Below are positions 27,501 through 34,986 of a DNA stretch of 64,000 bases, one piece after another. This DNA comes from Rubrivivax sp. (GTDB taxonomy: Bacteria; Pseudomonadota; Gammaproteobacteria; Burkholderiales; Burkholderiaceae_C), in the NCBI GenBank assembly GCA_030653385.1, contig JAURZM010000063.1, forward strand, positions 62,001 through 126,000, given 5' to 3'. The notes under the pieces were generated by a model that saw only the letters and a program-made list of their open reading frames with translations, was not told the origin of the DNA and searched no databases. Numbering within the stretch: position 1 is the first letter of the stretch; the number at the start of each line of letters is the position of its first letter. The position numbers and the translations under genes were made by a program.

Positions 27501-27615
27501 AGGCGGCCAGGCCAACCGCCAGCACGCTCAGGCCTGCGGCTGCGGCGCTGTTCAAGGAACCCAGCCGCTCACTCAGCAGCAGCGGCGGCAAGGGCGCGGC
27601 GGGTTTGTCTCTCAA
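24583..27615 (-). CDS. MASE1-PAS-GGDEF-EAL cyclic-di-GMP enzyme
   Basis: 1010 residues, inner membrane. The N-terminal part (about 20-310) has 8 or more hydrophobic helices of the MASE1 sensor type. Two PAS segments follow (WHHQVHPEDRKALADA; LHEGLLITDPDLHALDVNPA). The diguanylate cyclase domain keeps the GGDEF signature (AARLGGDEFVLLL, near residue 645). The phosphodiesterase domain has an intact EAL (HGFEALLRWEHP, near residue 771), DDFGTGYSTLTYL and a late EGVES. Both activities are possible, the balance being set by the sensor. The start codon is TTG at 27615; no nearby ATG would keep the first helices. It sits between an H-NS-like gene and dnaG. Confidence 0.92.
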   Translation of the reverse strand: MRDKPAAPLPPLLLSERLGSLNSAAAAGLSVLAVGLAALLLSYAGTLSLALSPWSAIAMPAGLALAAHWRWGRSVLLGVAVGTLAALLGSGMSFSEALLGASVVVLAALLAHALMSRLEFDARFERPVDVAILAAAVVCGAALPAALAVAAWVTATMGLTPWEAFSVGWCVLGLGMLCTAIAVLAFDRGMLMALQPGAGWKSSALGLLAVAVMLWLLWMAPLARSPVGAFALFLPHVVVVVLVLRGHLALAASALLIAALVVAGSAAKGLSFWVAGGSVQAALAAWVGSALTLLLVTHAATVDWRGRAQRWEWALDGSRLGVADWHLQREDGFASAAWRTLTGHNDKHWDPLSWHHQVHPEDRKALADAIAALTVGDDGRRQLQLRMPRGNGWHWLEATLMVIERDGAGDPVHLLATLADVHDKRQAQERQLMSVSLFQHLHEGLLITDPDLHALDVNPAYTQILGVPRDEVLGTVPSLLRPDPADPVARQQRAAMWGGLRDTGSWRGELLERRRNGELCTLQATISTVLGPAQDLRYHVLVISDITQQQLQREQLERQAHFDELTRLPNRARLSELLDDAMRAADRDGYLLVVCYLDLDRFKPVNDRFGHAAGDRLLSELAGRLRSALRSREHWTDSAARLGGDEFVLLLRAGTLEEARLAVERVLRVVSQPYVIDPAQDPVQVTSSMGATVYPIDRSDADTLLRHADHAMYGAKQSGRNGYLFFDPEHRRRTEERALAIGRIQEALDQQELVLHYQPKVDMRTGRVHGFEALLRWEHPQHGMVAPLQFLPLIENTGLSSRIGDWVISQALDHLSSWRRDGLDFSVSVNVSARHLQEPDFALRLSELLARHAEPLASYLEIEMLETAAHADIEATSALLVRCRALGVRFSLDDFGTGYSTLTYLKRLPVDVLKIDRSFVHHMLDDPQDRAIVEGVIGLAGTFGCVVVAEGVESPAQARTLLELGCTIGQGTGIAAPMPSAQVAAWVRDYKGMFALSPAPEPDSGVARVS

Positions 27616-27632
27616 GCTAACCCGCCTTCAGC

Positions 27633-27644
27633 CGGTGTACACCG
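27633..27644. promoter_or_regulatory. 12-bp perfect palindrome upstream of the GGDEF-EAL gene
   Basis: CGGTGTACACCG lies in the 31-base gap between the H-NS-like stop codon and the GGDEF-EAL start. It could be an operator or a short hairpin. Sequence observation only. Confidence 0.3.
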
Positions 27645-27646
27645 TG

Positions 27647-27988
27647 TCAGATCACGAACTCTGACAGAGGCCGTCCGCTGGCCAGTGCGGCTTTCAGCCA
27701 GTTGGGCTGCAGGCCACGGCCCGACCAGGTCTGGCCGGTGGTCCTGTCGCGGTACTTGGCCGCCACCTTGCCGGTGCTGCCCTTTCTGCCTTTGGCCACG
27801 GGTGCGAGTGAGGTGCGCGGCGCAGCGGCCGACTTGGACCCGATGTCGGCCAGCGTCAACCCGTACTGCGCCATCAGCGTGCGAACCTGCGCCACCGCGT
27901 CGGCACGCTCGGCACGCTGGGTTTCCGCGATCTGCTTGTCGAGCGCCGCTTTCTGCACCAGCAATTCGCTCAAGCTGAGTTTGGCCAT
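27647..27988 (-). CDS. H-NS family nucleoid-associated protein
   Basis: 113 residues. The N-terminal half is a coiled-coil oligomerisation region (LSLSELLVQKAALDKQIAET). A basic Ala/Lys linker follows, then the C-terminal DNA-binding domain KYRDRTTGQTWSGRGLQPNW, the betaproteobacterial form of the H-NS (TWTGRGRTP) motif. These proteins silence AT-rich, often horizontally gained genes. ATG 27988 begins MAKLSLSE; a longer frame adds 11 residues. It is downstream of yggX and upstream of the GGDEF-EAL gene. Confidence 0.92.
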   Translation of the reverse strand: MAKLSLSELLVQKAALDKQIAETQRAERADAVAQVRTLMAQYGLTLADIGSKSAAAPRTSLAPVAKGRKGSTGKVAAKYRDRTTGQTWSGRGLQPNWLKAALASGRPLSEFVI

Positions 27989-28081
27989 GAGGAGGACTCC
28001 GATTCGGTTGGGGTGCTTCAAATGTATATCCAGCGCACGAAGGTGGCTGCCGCCACCAACGCCGTGTCAGTGTCTGGACGT

Positions 28082-28354
28082 TCAGGCCGCAGGTGGCACA
28101 TAACCCGCCGGCTTGTCGACTTCGGTGCCGAAGAAAAACTGTTCCATCTGGCGCGCCAGGTACTGGCGGGCGCGTGCGTCGGCCAGGTTCAGGCGGTTTT
28201 CATTCACCAGCATGGTCTGGTGTTTTTTCCAGAGTTCAAACGCTTCCTTGCTGACGTTGTCGTAAATGCGTTTGCCCAACTCACCGGGGTAGGGGCTGAA
28301 ACCCAGACCTTCGGCTTCTTTCTTGAGATAAATGCACTGCACCATTCGAGCCAT
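28082..28354 (-). CDS. yggX: Probable Fe(2+)-trafficking protein YggX
   Basis: 90 residues, starting MARMVQCIYLKKEAEGLGF, which is the family start and makes ATG 28354 preferable to GTG 28363. It also has YPGELGKRIYDNVSKEAF, WKKHQTMLVNENRLNL and QYLARQMEQFFFG. YggX protects Fe-S clusters from oxidative damage and may pass iron to their assembly. The conserved Cys7 is present. The gene lies 19 bases after argA and is probably in its transcript. Confidence 0.95.
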   Translation of the reverse strand: MARMVQCIYLKKEAEGLGFSPYPGELGKRIYDNVSKEAFELWKKHQTMLVNENRLNLADARARQYLARQMEQFFFGTEVDKPAGYVPPAA

Positions 28355-28373
28355 CGTGGACACCTTGGGAAAG

Positions 28374-29714
28374 TCAGCCGAGTTTCTTGACCAGCACCTG
28401 CGAGCGCCGGTCCCAGTTGTATTTGCGTTTGCGGGCTTCAGGCAGCCAGTCGGGGTCGACCTGCGTGAAACCGCGTTTGATGAACCAGTGCATTGTGCGT
28501 GTCGTCAGCACGAAGATGCTCTGCAGCCCGGCTGCCCGAGCGCGCTGTTCGATGCGCTTGAGCAGCCTTTCGCCGTCGCCCTGGCTCTGGGACAAGGGTG
28601 ACACGGTCAGCGCGGCCATTTCCGCCGTGCGTGCTTCGGGGTAGGCGTAGAGCGCCGCACAGCCGAAGATGATGCCGTCGTGTTCGACGATGCTGTAGAC
28701 CTCGATGTCGCGTTCGATCTCGGTGCGCTCGCGGCGCACCAGCGTGCCGTCTTTTTCGAAAGGCTCGATGAGTTGCAGGATGCCGCCCACGTCGTCGGCC
28801 GTGGCTTCGCGCAGGCTTTCCAGCTTTTCGTCGACCACCATCGTGCCCACGCCGTCGTGGGTGAACACTTCGAGCAGCAGCGCACCGTCGGTGGCGAAGG
28901 GCAGGATGTGCGAGCGCTCGACACCCCCTTCGCAGGCCTTCACGCAGTGCTGCAGGTAAAAGGCCGGATCGCTGGGCAGCGTCGGGGGCGGCAGGGCGGC
29001 CAGCAGGCGCTTGGCCTCGGCCAGCGACAGTTCGGTGTCGATGGCACTTTCGGGGTCATCCAACTTTTCGCGCACGCCCGCCACTTCGCCCACGAACACC
29101 AGCTTGTCGGCCTGCAATGCCACGGCCGTGGACGTGGCCACGTCTTCCATCGACAGGTTGAAAGCCTCGCCGGTGGGTGAAAAACCGAAGGGGCTGAGCA
29201 GCACGACCGCGCCCGATTCGACAGCCCGCCGGATGGCCGCCTGGTCGACCCGGCGCACCAGGCCGCTGTGCTGGAAATCGACGCCGTTCATGATGCCCAC
29301 GGGGCGGGCGGTCAGGAAATTGCCCGAAACCACCCGCACGGTGGCGTTGGCCATGGGTGTGTTGGGCAAGCCCTGCGAAAACGCGGCTTCGATCTCGAAG
29401 CGCAGTTGGCCAGCGGCTTCCTGCGCGGCGTCCAGCGCCACCGCGTCGGTGATGCGGATGCCGTGCGAAAAACGCGACACCTGGCCCTTGGCCGCCAGTT
29501 GTTCGGTCACCTGCGGCCGAAAGCCGTGCACCAGCACGATCTTCAGCCCCATGGCGTGCAGGATGGACAGGTCTTGCACGAAGGTGCTGAGCTTGCCCGC
29601 CGCAATGCCCTCACCCGTCAGGCCGACGACAAAGGTCTTGCCGCGGTAGGCGTGGATGTATGGCGCCACGGCGCGGAACCAGGGAACGAATGTGTGGGGG
29701 AAGACGAGGCTCAT
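28374..29714 (-). CDS. argA: N-acetylglutamate synthase (amino-acid N-acetyltransferase)
   Basis: First step of arginine synthesis: glutamate plus acetyl-CoA gives N-acetylglutamate. 446 residues. The N-terminal amino-acid-kinase-like domain (about 1-290) has FVVGLTGEGIAAGKL and MGLKIVLVHGFRPQV and senses arginine. The C-terminal GNAT domain has EMAALTVSPLSQSQGDGERL and LQSIFVLTTRTMHWFIKRGF. The start ATG (29712-29714) begins MSLVFPHTFVPWFRAVAPYI, the family start. The same frame stays open far upstream, antisense to hrpA, but that part is a GC-rich shadow. Divergent from hrpA, with yggX downstream. Confidence 0.95.
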   Translation of the reverse strand: MSLVFPHTFVPWFRAVAPYIHAYRGKTFVVGLTGEGIAAGKLSTFVQDLSILHAMGLKIVLVHGFRPQVTEQLAAKGQVSRFSHGIRITDAVALDAAQEAAGQLRFEIEAAFSQGLPNTPMANATVRVVSGNFLTARPVGIMNGVDFQHSGLVRRVDQAAIRRAVESGAVVLLSPFGFSPTGEAFNLSMEDVATSTAVALQADKLVFVGEVAGVREKLDDPESAIDTELSLAEAKRLLAALPPPTLPSDPAFYLQHCVKACEGGVERSHILPFATDGALLLEVFTHDGVGTMVVDEKLESLREATADDVGGILQLIEPFEKDGTLVRRERTEIERDIEVYSIVEHDGIIFGCAALYAYPEARTAEMAALTVSPLSQSQGDGERLLKRIEQRARAAGLQSIFVLTTRTMHWFIKRGFTQVDPDWLPEARKRKYNWDRRSQVLVKKLG

Positions 29715-29777
29715 CGGGCGTGTTTCAAAGCTGCGCGGATTGTGCCGCAGCACCCGAGGCTTGCAGGCCATCGCGGC

Positions 29778-29783
29778 CATAAT
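29778..29783 (+). promoter_or_regulatory. hrpA promoter -10 element
   Basis: CATAAT, one mismatch from TATAAT, ends 9 bases before the GTG start of hrpA. The transcript would therefore begin at or next to the start codon. No strong -35 is visible. Confidence 0.4.
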
Positions 29784-29792
29784 CCGCGCCCC

Positions 29793-32700
29793 GTGAGACC
29801 CCCGCGCAGCCCGAACCCGGTTCAGGCCCACCCCGTCCCGCCGATCACCTACCCCGAGTCGCTGCCGGTTTCCGCCCGGCGCGAGGAGATTGCACGCGCG
29901 ATCCAGGACCACCCGGTGGTCATCGTCTGCGGTGAAACGGGCTCGGGCAAGACGACACAGCTGCCCAAGATCCTGCTCGAACTGGGCCGCGGCCGGGGCG
30001 CCGGCGGGCGCGGGCTGATCGGCCACACCCAGCCGCGACGCATCGCGGCCAGCAGCGTGGCCAAGCGGATTGCCGAAGAACTGAATTCGCCGCTGGGCGA
30101 GGTGGTGGGCTACAAGGTGCGCTTCCAGGACCGGCTGCAGCCGGGCGCCAGCGTGAAGCTGATGACCGACGGCATCCTGCTGGCCGAAACGCAGAACGAC
30201 CCGCTGCTGAAGGCCTACGACACGATCGTCATCGACGAGGCCCACGAGCGCAGCCTGAACATCGACTTCCTGCTGGGTTACCTGCGGCAGATCCTGCCGC
30301 GCCGGCCGGACCTGAAGATCGTCGTCACTTCGGCCACCATCGACGCCGACCGGTTTGCGCAGCACTTTGCGGGCCGTCACGGGCCGGCACCTGTCATCAC
30401 GGTGTCGGGCCGCCTGTTTCCTGTCGAACAGCGCTGGCGGCCCTTCGAAGAACGCAAGGACTTCGACCTGGACGACGCCATCGCCGATGCGGTGGACGAG
30501 TTGTGGCGCGATGGCGGCGCGGGCGACATCCTGGTCTTCCTGCCGGGTGAACGCGAGATTCGCGAAACGGCCGACCACCTGCGCAAGCACCTGGCGCAGC
30601 AGGCGGCCAAGCTGCACCGCGGCGGGCCGCAGCCAGAAATCCTGCCGCTCTACGCCCGCCTGTCGCAGGCCGAGCAGGACCGTGTGTTCAGCGCCGGCGA
30701 CGGCCGCCGCATCGTGCTGGCCACCAACGTCGCCGAGACCTCGCTCACGGTGCCGGGTATTCGCTACGTCATCGACGCGGGCCACGCACGGGTCAAGCGC
30801 TACAGCTACCGAAACAAAGTTGAACAGCTGCAGGTCGAGGCCATTAGCCAGGCCGCGGCCAACCAGCGTGCGGGGCGCTGCGGGCGCGTGGCCAATGGCA
30901 TCTGCATCCGGCTGTACAGCGAAGAGGAATTCCAGGGGCGGCCGCGTTTCACCGACCCCGAGATCCTGCGCAGCAGCCTGGCCGCAGTCATCTTGCGCAT
31001 GAAGGGCCTGCACCTGGGGCAGATCGAGGACTTCCCCTTCCTGGAAGCGCCGCCAAAAAAAGCCATCGCCGACGGCTACGCGCTGCTGGGCGAACTGGGC
31101 GCGGTGGACGACAACAACGAGCTCACGCCCACCGGCCACGAACTGGCCAAGCTGCCGCTGGACCCGCGCATCGGCCGCATGATCCTGGAAGCGCGGCAGC
31201 GCGGTGCCTTGTCCGAAGTGCTGATCATCGCGTCGGCGTTGTCGGGCCAGGACGTGCGCGACCGGCCGCAGGAAGCTGCGCAGGCAGCCGACGAAAAACA
31301 CCGCAAGTTCGACGACGAGCGGTCCGAGTTTGTCGGCGTGCTCAAGCTCTGGCACTGGATCGAAGAAGGCCGGGGCCAGCACGGACACAAGCCCATTGCC
31401 GGTGCGGCCGTCGACAGCCACAAGCTGACCAACCGCCAGCAGGAGCAGCGTCTGCGCGACAGCTTCGTCAGCCCGCGCCGGGTGCGCGAATGGCGCGACA
31501 TCCATTCGCAGCTGCACACGGTGGTGGCCGAACAGGGCTGGAAGCTCAACACGCAGCCGGCCAGCTACGAGCAGCTGCACCAGAGCATGCTGGCCGGCCT
31601 GCTGGGCAACATCGGCTGCAAGAGCGACGATGAAGACTGGTACCTCGGCGCTCGTGGTGTGAAGTTCTGGCGCCATCCCGGCGCGCACCTGAACAAGAAA
31701 CCCGGCCGCTGGCTGGTGGCGGCCGAACTGGTGGAAACGACGCGGCTGTTTGGCCGCGGCCTGGCGTCGATCGAGCCGACCTGGATTCCGCCGCTGGCCG
31801 GCCACCTGCTGAAAAAGCAGCTGCTCGAACCGCATTGGGAAAAAAAGGCCGGCGAGGTGGTGGCGCTGGAGCGCGCCACGCTCTACGGCATCGTCATCTA
31901 CAACAACAAGCGCGTGAACTTCGGCACCGTCGACCCGGCGGCGGCGCGCACGCTCTTCATCCGCGAAGCGCTGGTGGCCGGCGACTGGGACACCCGCCTG
32001 CCTTTCCTGGCGCACAACCTGAAGCTCATTCAACAGGTGCAGGACCTGGAACACAAGGCGCGCCGGCAGGACGTGCTGGTGGACGAAGAGCTGATCCACG
32101 CTTTCTACGACCAGCAGCTGCCGGCTGATGTGTGCAGCGGCAGTTCGCTCGAACGTTGGTACCGCGATGAGGTCAAGCGCCAGCCCCAGCTGCTGCACCT
32201 GACCCGCGACGAACTGATGCGGCACGAAGCCGCTGGCATCACGACATCGACCTTTCCGAAGACGCTGCGCCTGGGTGGCATCGACTGCAGCGTGAGTTAC
32301 CTGCACGAACCGGGTGATGCCAAGGACGGCATGACGGTGACCGTGCCCATCTACGCGCTGAACCAGGTGGGCGACGAACGCTGCGAGTGGCTGGTGCCCG
32401 GCATGTTGCAAGCCAAGGTGCTGGCGCTGTGCAAGACGCTGCACCAGCGGCCGCGTTCGCGCCTGGTGCCCTTGCCCGACTGTGCAGCCGAGTTCTGCGC
32501 CTCCGTGCCCTTTGCGCAAGGCAGCCTGATGGATGCCGTGCTCAAACACGTGCGCGACCGCACCCAGCTGGCCGTGCAGCGCAACGACTTCAAGCTGGAG
32601 CAGCTGGCGCCGCACCTGTTCATGAACTTCGTGGTGGTCAATGAACATGGTCGGCAGCTGGGCACCGGGCGCGACCTGGCCAGCCTGAAGGCCGAACTGG

Positions 32701-33743
32701 GGTCGCAGGCACGCAGTGCGTTTCAGGCGCTGGCGGTGTTGAAGACGGCGGCGAGCAGCCCGGCTGCAGCGGCATCGAGGTCTTCTGTCCCTCTCCCCCC
32801 GGGAGAGGGACGGAGTGAGGGTGGTGGAGCGGCCGACACCCTCACCCCAGCCCTCTCCCGCGAGCGGGAGAGGGAGCAGAGCCGGGAGCCGGAAAAAACG
32901 GCGTTCACGTCGTGGACCTTCGGCGAACTGCCCGAGCTGATGGAAGTGCGTCGCGGCACACAAGTGCTGGTGGGTTTTCCTGCGCTGATCGACCGCGGCG
33001 CACACGTCGAGATCGAAGTCTTCGACGAACCCGACGCCGCTGCCGCCCAGCACCGCGCCGGCTTGCGCCGCCTGGTGGCGCTGCAACTGCGTGAACCGCT
33101 GAAATTCCTGGAAAAAAACATCCCCGGCCTCACCGCGATGGCCGGCGCCTACCTGCCGCTGGGCACGCTGGAAGAGCTGCGCACGCAGATCATCGACGTG
33201 GCGCTCGACCGCGCCTTCCTGGCCGACCCGCTGCCCAACGACGAACGCAGTTTCAAGCTTCGGCTGGACGAGGGCCGGGCGCGCCTGAACCTGATTGCTG
33301 CCGAGGTGGCGCGCCAGGCCGGCGTGGTGCTGGCTGACTATGCCGCCGCGCTGCGCAAGCTGAAAGACGGCAAACCGCCCCGCGAGGTGGCCGACGACAT
33401 CCAGGCCCAGCTGCAGCGCCTGGTGCCCAAACGTTTTCTGGCGCTGACACCCTGGCCTGCGCTGCTGCACCTGCCGCGTTACCTGAAGGCCGTGGTGATG
33501 CGTCTGGACAAGCTGCGCGCCGACCCGGCCCGCGACAGCACACGCCTGGCCGAGCTGCGGCCGCTGGAAACCCGTTGGGTGCGGCGGGTGGCCGACCTGC
33601 GTGGGGCGCCTCACGCGCGCATGGACGAGTACCGCTGGCTGCTGGAAGAGCTGCGGGTGAGCCTGTTTGCGCAGGAACTGCGAACACCGCAGCCCGTCAG
33701 CGTGAAGCGGCTGGACAAGGCCTGGGCGCAGATGGAGAGTTGA
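29793..33743 (+). CDS. hrpA: DEAH-box RNA helicase HrpA
   Basis: 1316 residues, similar to E. coli HrpA (1300). ATP-dependent RNA helicase linked to mRNA processing and rescue of collided ribosomes. Helicase motifs: CGETGSGKTTQLPKILLELG (I, near residue 48), DEAHERS (II, near 146), VTSATID (III) and QRAGRCGRV (VI). Helicase-associated and OB-like domains follow, then the HrpA-specific C-terminal DUF3418 region. The GTG at 29793 is the only start near the first conserved residues. Residues about 999-1027 are encoded by an in-frame palindromic repeat element, which inserts a Pro/Gly/Arg/Glu-rich loop in the C-terminal region. Divergent from argA. Confidence 0.94.
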   Translation: MRPPRSPNPVQAHPVPPITYPESLPVSARREEIARAIQDHPVVIVCGETGSGKTTQLPKILLELGRGRGAGGRGLIGHTQPRRIAASSVAKRIAEELNSPLGEVVGYKVRFQDRLQPGASVKLMTDGILLAETQNDPLLKAYDTIVIDEAHERSLNIDFLLGYLRQILPRRPDLKIVVTSATIDADRFAQHFAGRHGPAPVITVSGRLFPVEQRWRPFEERKDFDLDDAIADAVDELWRDGGAGDILVFLPGEREIRETADHLRKHLAQQAAKLHRGGPQPEILPLYARLSQAEQDRVFSAGDGRRIVLATNVAETSLTVPGIRYVIDAGHARVKRYSYRNKVEQLQVEAISQAAANQRAGRCGRVANGICIRLYSEEEFQGRPRFTDPEILRSSLAAVILRMKGLHLGQIEDFPFLEAPPKKAIADGYALLGELGAVDDNNELTPTGHELAKLPLDPRIGRMILEARQRGALSEVLIIASALSGQDVRDRPQEAAQAADEKHRKFDDERSEFVGVLKLWHWIEEGRGQHGHKPIAGAAVDSHKLTNRQQEQRLRDSFVSPRRVREWRDIHSQLHTVVAEQGWKLNTQPASYEQLHQSMLAGLLGNIGCKSDDEDWYLGARGVKFWRHPGAHLNKKPGRWLVAAELVETTRLFGRGLASIEPTWIPPLAGHLLKKQLLEPHWEKKAGEVVALERATLYGIVIYNNKRVNFGTVDPAAARTLFIREALVAGDWDTRLPFLAHNLKLIQQVQDLEHKARRQDVLVDEELIHAFYDQQLPADVCSGSSLERWYRDEVKRQPQLLHLTRDELMRHEAAGITTSTFPKTLRLGGIDCSVSYLHEPGDAKDGMTVTVPIYALNQVGDERCEWLVPGMLQAKVLALCKTLHQRPRSRLVPLPDCAAEFCASVPFAQGSLMDAVLKHVRDRTQLAVQRNDFKLEQLAPHLFMNFVVVNEHGRQLGTGRDLASLKAELGSQARSAFQALAVLKTAASSPAAAASRSSVPLPPGEGRSEGGGAADTLTPALSREREREQSREPEKTAFTSWTFGELPELMEVRRGTQVLVGFPALIDRGAHVEIEVFDEPDAAAAQHRAGLRRLVALQLREPLKFLEKNIPGLTAMAGAYLPLGTLEELRTQIIDVALDRAFLADPLPNDERSFKLRLDEGRARLNLIAAEVARQAGVVLADYAAALRKLKDGKPPREVADDIQAQLQRLVPKRFLALTPWPALLHLPRYLKAVVMRLDKLRADPARDSTRLAELRPLETRWVRRVADLRGAPHARMDEYRWLLEELRVSLFAQELRTPQPVSVKRLDKAWAQMES
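32788..32874. repeat. REP-like palindromic element inside hrpA
   Basis: 87 bases made of three inverted repeats: TCCCTCTCCC (32788-32797) with GGGAGAGGGA (32801-32810); GTGAGGGTG (32815-32823) with CACCCTCAC (32837-32845); CCCTCTCCCGC (32851-32861) with GCGGGAGAGGG (32864-32874). This design is known from dispersed intergenic repeats of many proteobacterial genomes. Here the length is exactly 29 codons and the hrpA frame stays open through it. Confidence 0.85.
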
Positions 33744-33774
33744 CGGCGTCGATGGCCCGTCAGTTCGTGGAGAT

Positions 33775-33793
33775 GCGAATGACAATGATTCCG
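33775..33793 (+). promoter_or_regulatory. Possible Fur box before the iron-binding protein gene
   Basis: GCGAATGACAATGATTCCG matches the 19-bp Fur consensus at 12 positions, with the central AATGACAATGATT region best. It lies 56-74 bases before the start codon. A flanking ATGCGAA ... TTTGCAT inverted repeat overlaps it. Repression by Fe-Fur would suit the gene, but the match is moderate. Confidence 0.45.
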
Positions 33794-33848
33794 GTTTGCA
33801 TTACAGTGGGGTTCCGTACTGCTCCGCCGGCCGCCCGGCCTTGACACC

Positions 33849-34922
33849 ATGTCGCTCCGCGCCCTCATCTCACTGTCCTCACTGTCGAAGCCCCGTCCGC
33901 TTCAAACCGTCCTGGCCCTGGGCCTGATCGCCGCCGCTCTGTCGGCATCCGCGCAGGACAAGGTGCTGAATCTGTATTCAGCGCGCCACTACCAGACCGA
34001 CGAAGCGCTCTACGCGGACTTCACCAAGACCACCGGCGTGCGCATTCAGCGGGTAGAAGCCGACGACGCCGGCATCCTGGCTCGCTTGAAGGCCGAAGGC
34101 ACGGCCAGCCCGGCCGATGTGATCCTGCTCGTCGACGCCGCGCGTCTGTGGCGCGGCGAACAAGAGGGCCTGTTCCAGCCCGTCAAGTCGGCTTTGCTCG
34201 AACAGCGTGTGCCGGCGCAATTCCGCGGGGGCGAAACCGCGCAGGGCGCGCAGTGGTTTGGCATGTCCACCCGGGCCCGCATCGTCATCTACGACAAGAG
34301 CCGGCTCAAGGCCAGCGACGTGGACAGCTACGAGAAGCTGTCCAACCCGGCGCTGAAGGGCATGTTGTGTGTGCGCAGCGGCTCGCACCCCTACAACCTG
34401 AGCCTGTTCGGGTCGATGCTTGAACACCTGGGGCCGCAAGCCACCGAAAACTGGCTCAAGGGCCTGGTGGCCAATATGGCGCGGGCACCCAAGGGTGGTG
34501 ACACCGACCAGATCAAGGGTGTGGCCTCGGGCGAGTGCGGCGTGGCCATCGCCAATTCCTACTACTTCGCCCGTTTGATGCGGTCCAGCAAACCCGAGGA
34601 CCAGGCGGTGGTCGAGAAGGTGGGGGTCCTGTTCCCCAACCAGTCCAGCTGGGGCACACACGTCAACATCGCGGGTGCCGCGGTGGCCCGCAACGCGAAA
34701 AACCGCGAGGCCGCGGTGCAGTTCCTGGAATACCTGGCCAGCGAAAGCGCCCAGCGTTACTTCGCGGACGGCAACAACGAATACCCGGTGGCTGCGGGCA
34801 GCAAACCAAACGCCGCGCTGAGCAGCCTGGGCAACTTCAAGGCCGAAACCGTGCCCATCGCCAAGGTCGGGGCTAACACGGCCGTGGTGCAGCAGATGCT
34901 GGACCGCGTGGGTTTCAAGTAA
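33849..34922 (+). CDS. Fe(3+) ABC transporter substrate-binding protein (FutA/FbpA type)
   Basis: 357 residues, periplasmic. A signal peptide ends near SASAQD (residue about 36). The mature start KVLNLYSARHYQTDEALYAD contains the first metal-ligand Tyr of the family, and ANSYYFARLM carries the adjacent Tyr pair that binds Fe3+. GVRIQRVEADDAGILARLKA and QWFGMSTRARIVIYDKSRLK are further family segments. No permease or ATPase gene follows, so this binding protein must work with a transporter encoded elsewhere. The next gene is an S9 peptidase remnant. A possible Fur site is upstream. Confidence 0.9.
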   Translation: MSLRALISLSSLSKPRPLQTVLALGLIAAALSASAQDKVLNLYSARHYQTDEALYADFTKTTGVRIQRVEADDAGILARLKAEGTASPADVILLVDAARLWRGEQEGLFQPVKSALLEQRVPAQFRGGETAQGAQWFGMSTRARIVIYDKSRLKASDVDSYEKLSNPALKGMLCVRSGSHPYNLSLFGSMLEHLGPQATENWLKGLVANMARAPKGGDTDQIKGVASGECGVAIANSYYFARLMRSSKPEDQAVVEKVGVLFPNQSSWGTHVNIAGAAVARNAKNREAAVQFLEYLASESAQRYFADGNNEYPVAAGSKPNAALSSLGNFKAETVPIAKVGANTAVVQQMLDRVGFK

Positions 34923-34986
34923 GGCCCGGCTTCCCGCAGAGTCGGTTCGGCCGTTGTCATCGGCCGGTTCGGTTCTGGAGGGAAAC

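Noticed and set aside
28040..28060. GGTGGC-TGCC-GCCACC hairpin after yggX as a terminator
   Set aside because: A 6-bp stem without a following T run; too weak to call.
29715..33785. Open minus-strand frame of more than 1300 codons continuous with argA
   Set aside because: It is antisense to hrpA, has shadow composition (His, Gln, Arg, Val runs) and no family; argA itself begins with its usual N-terminus at 29714.
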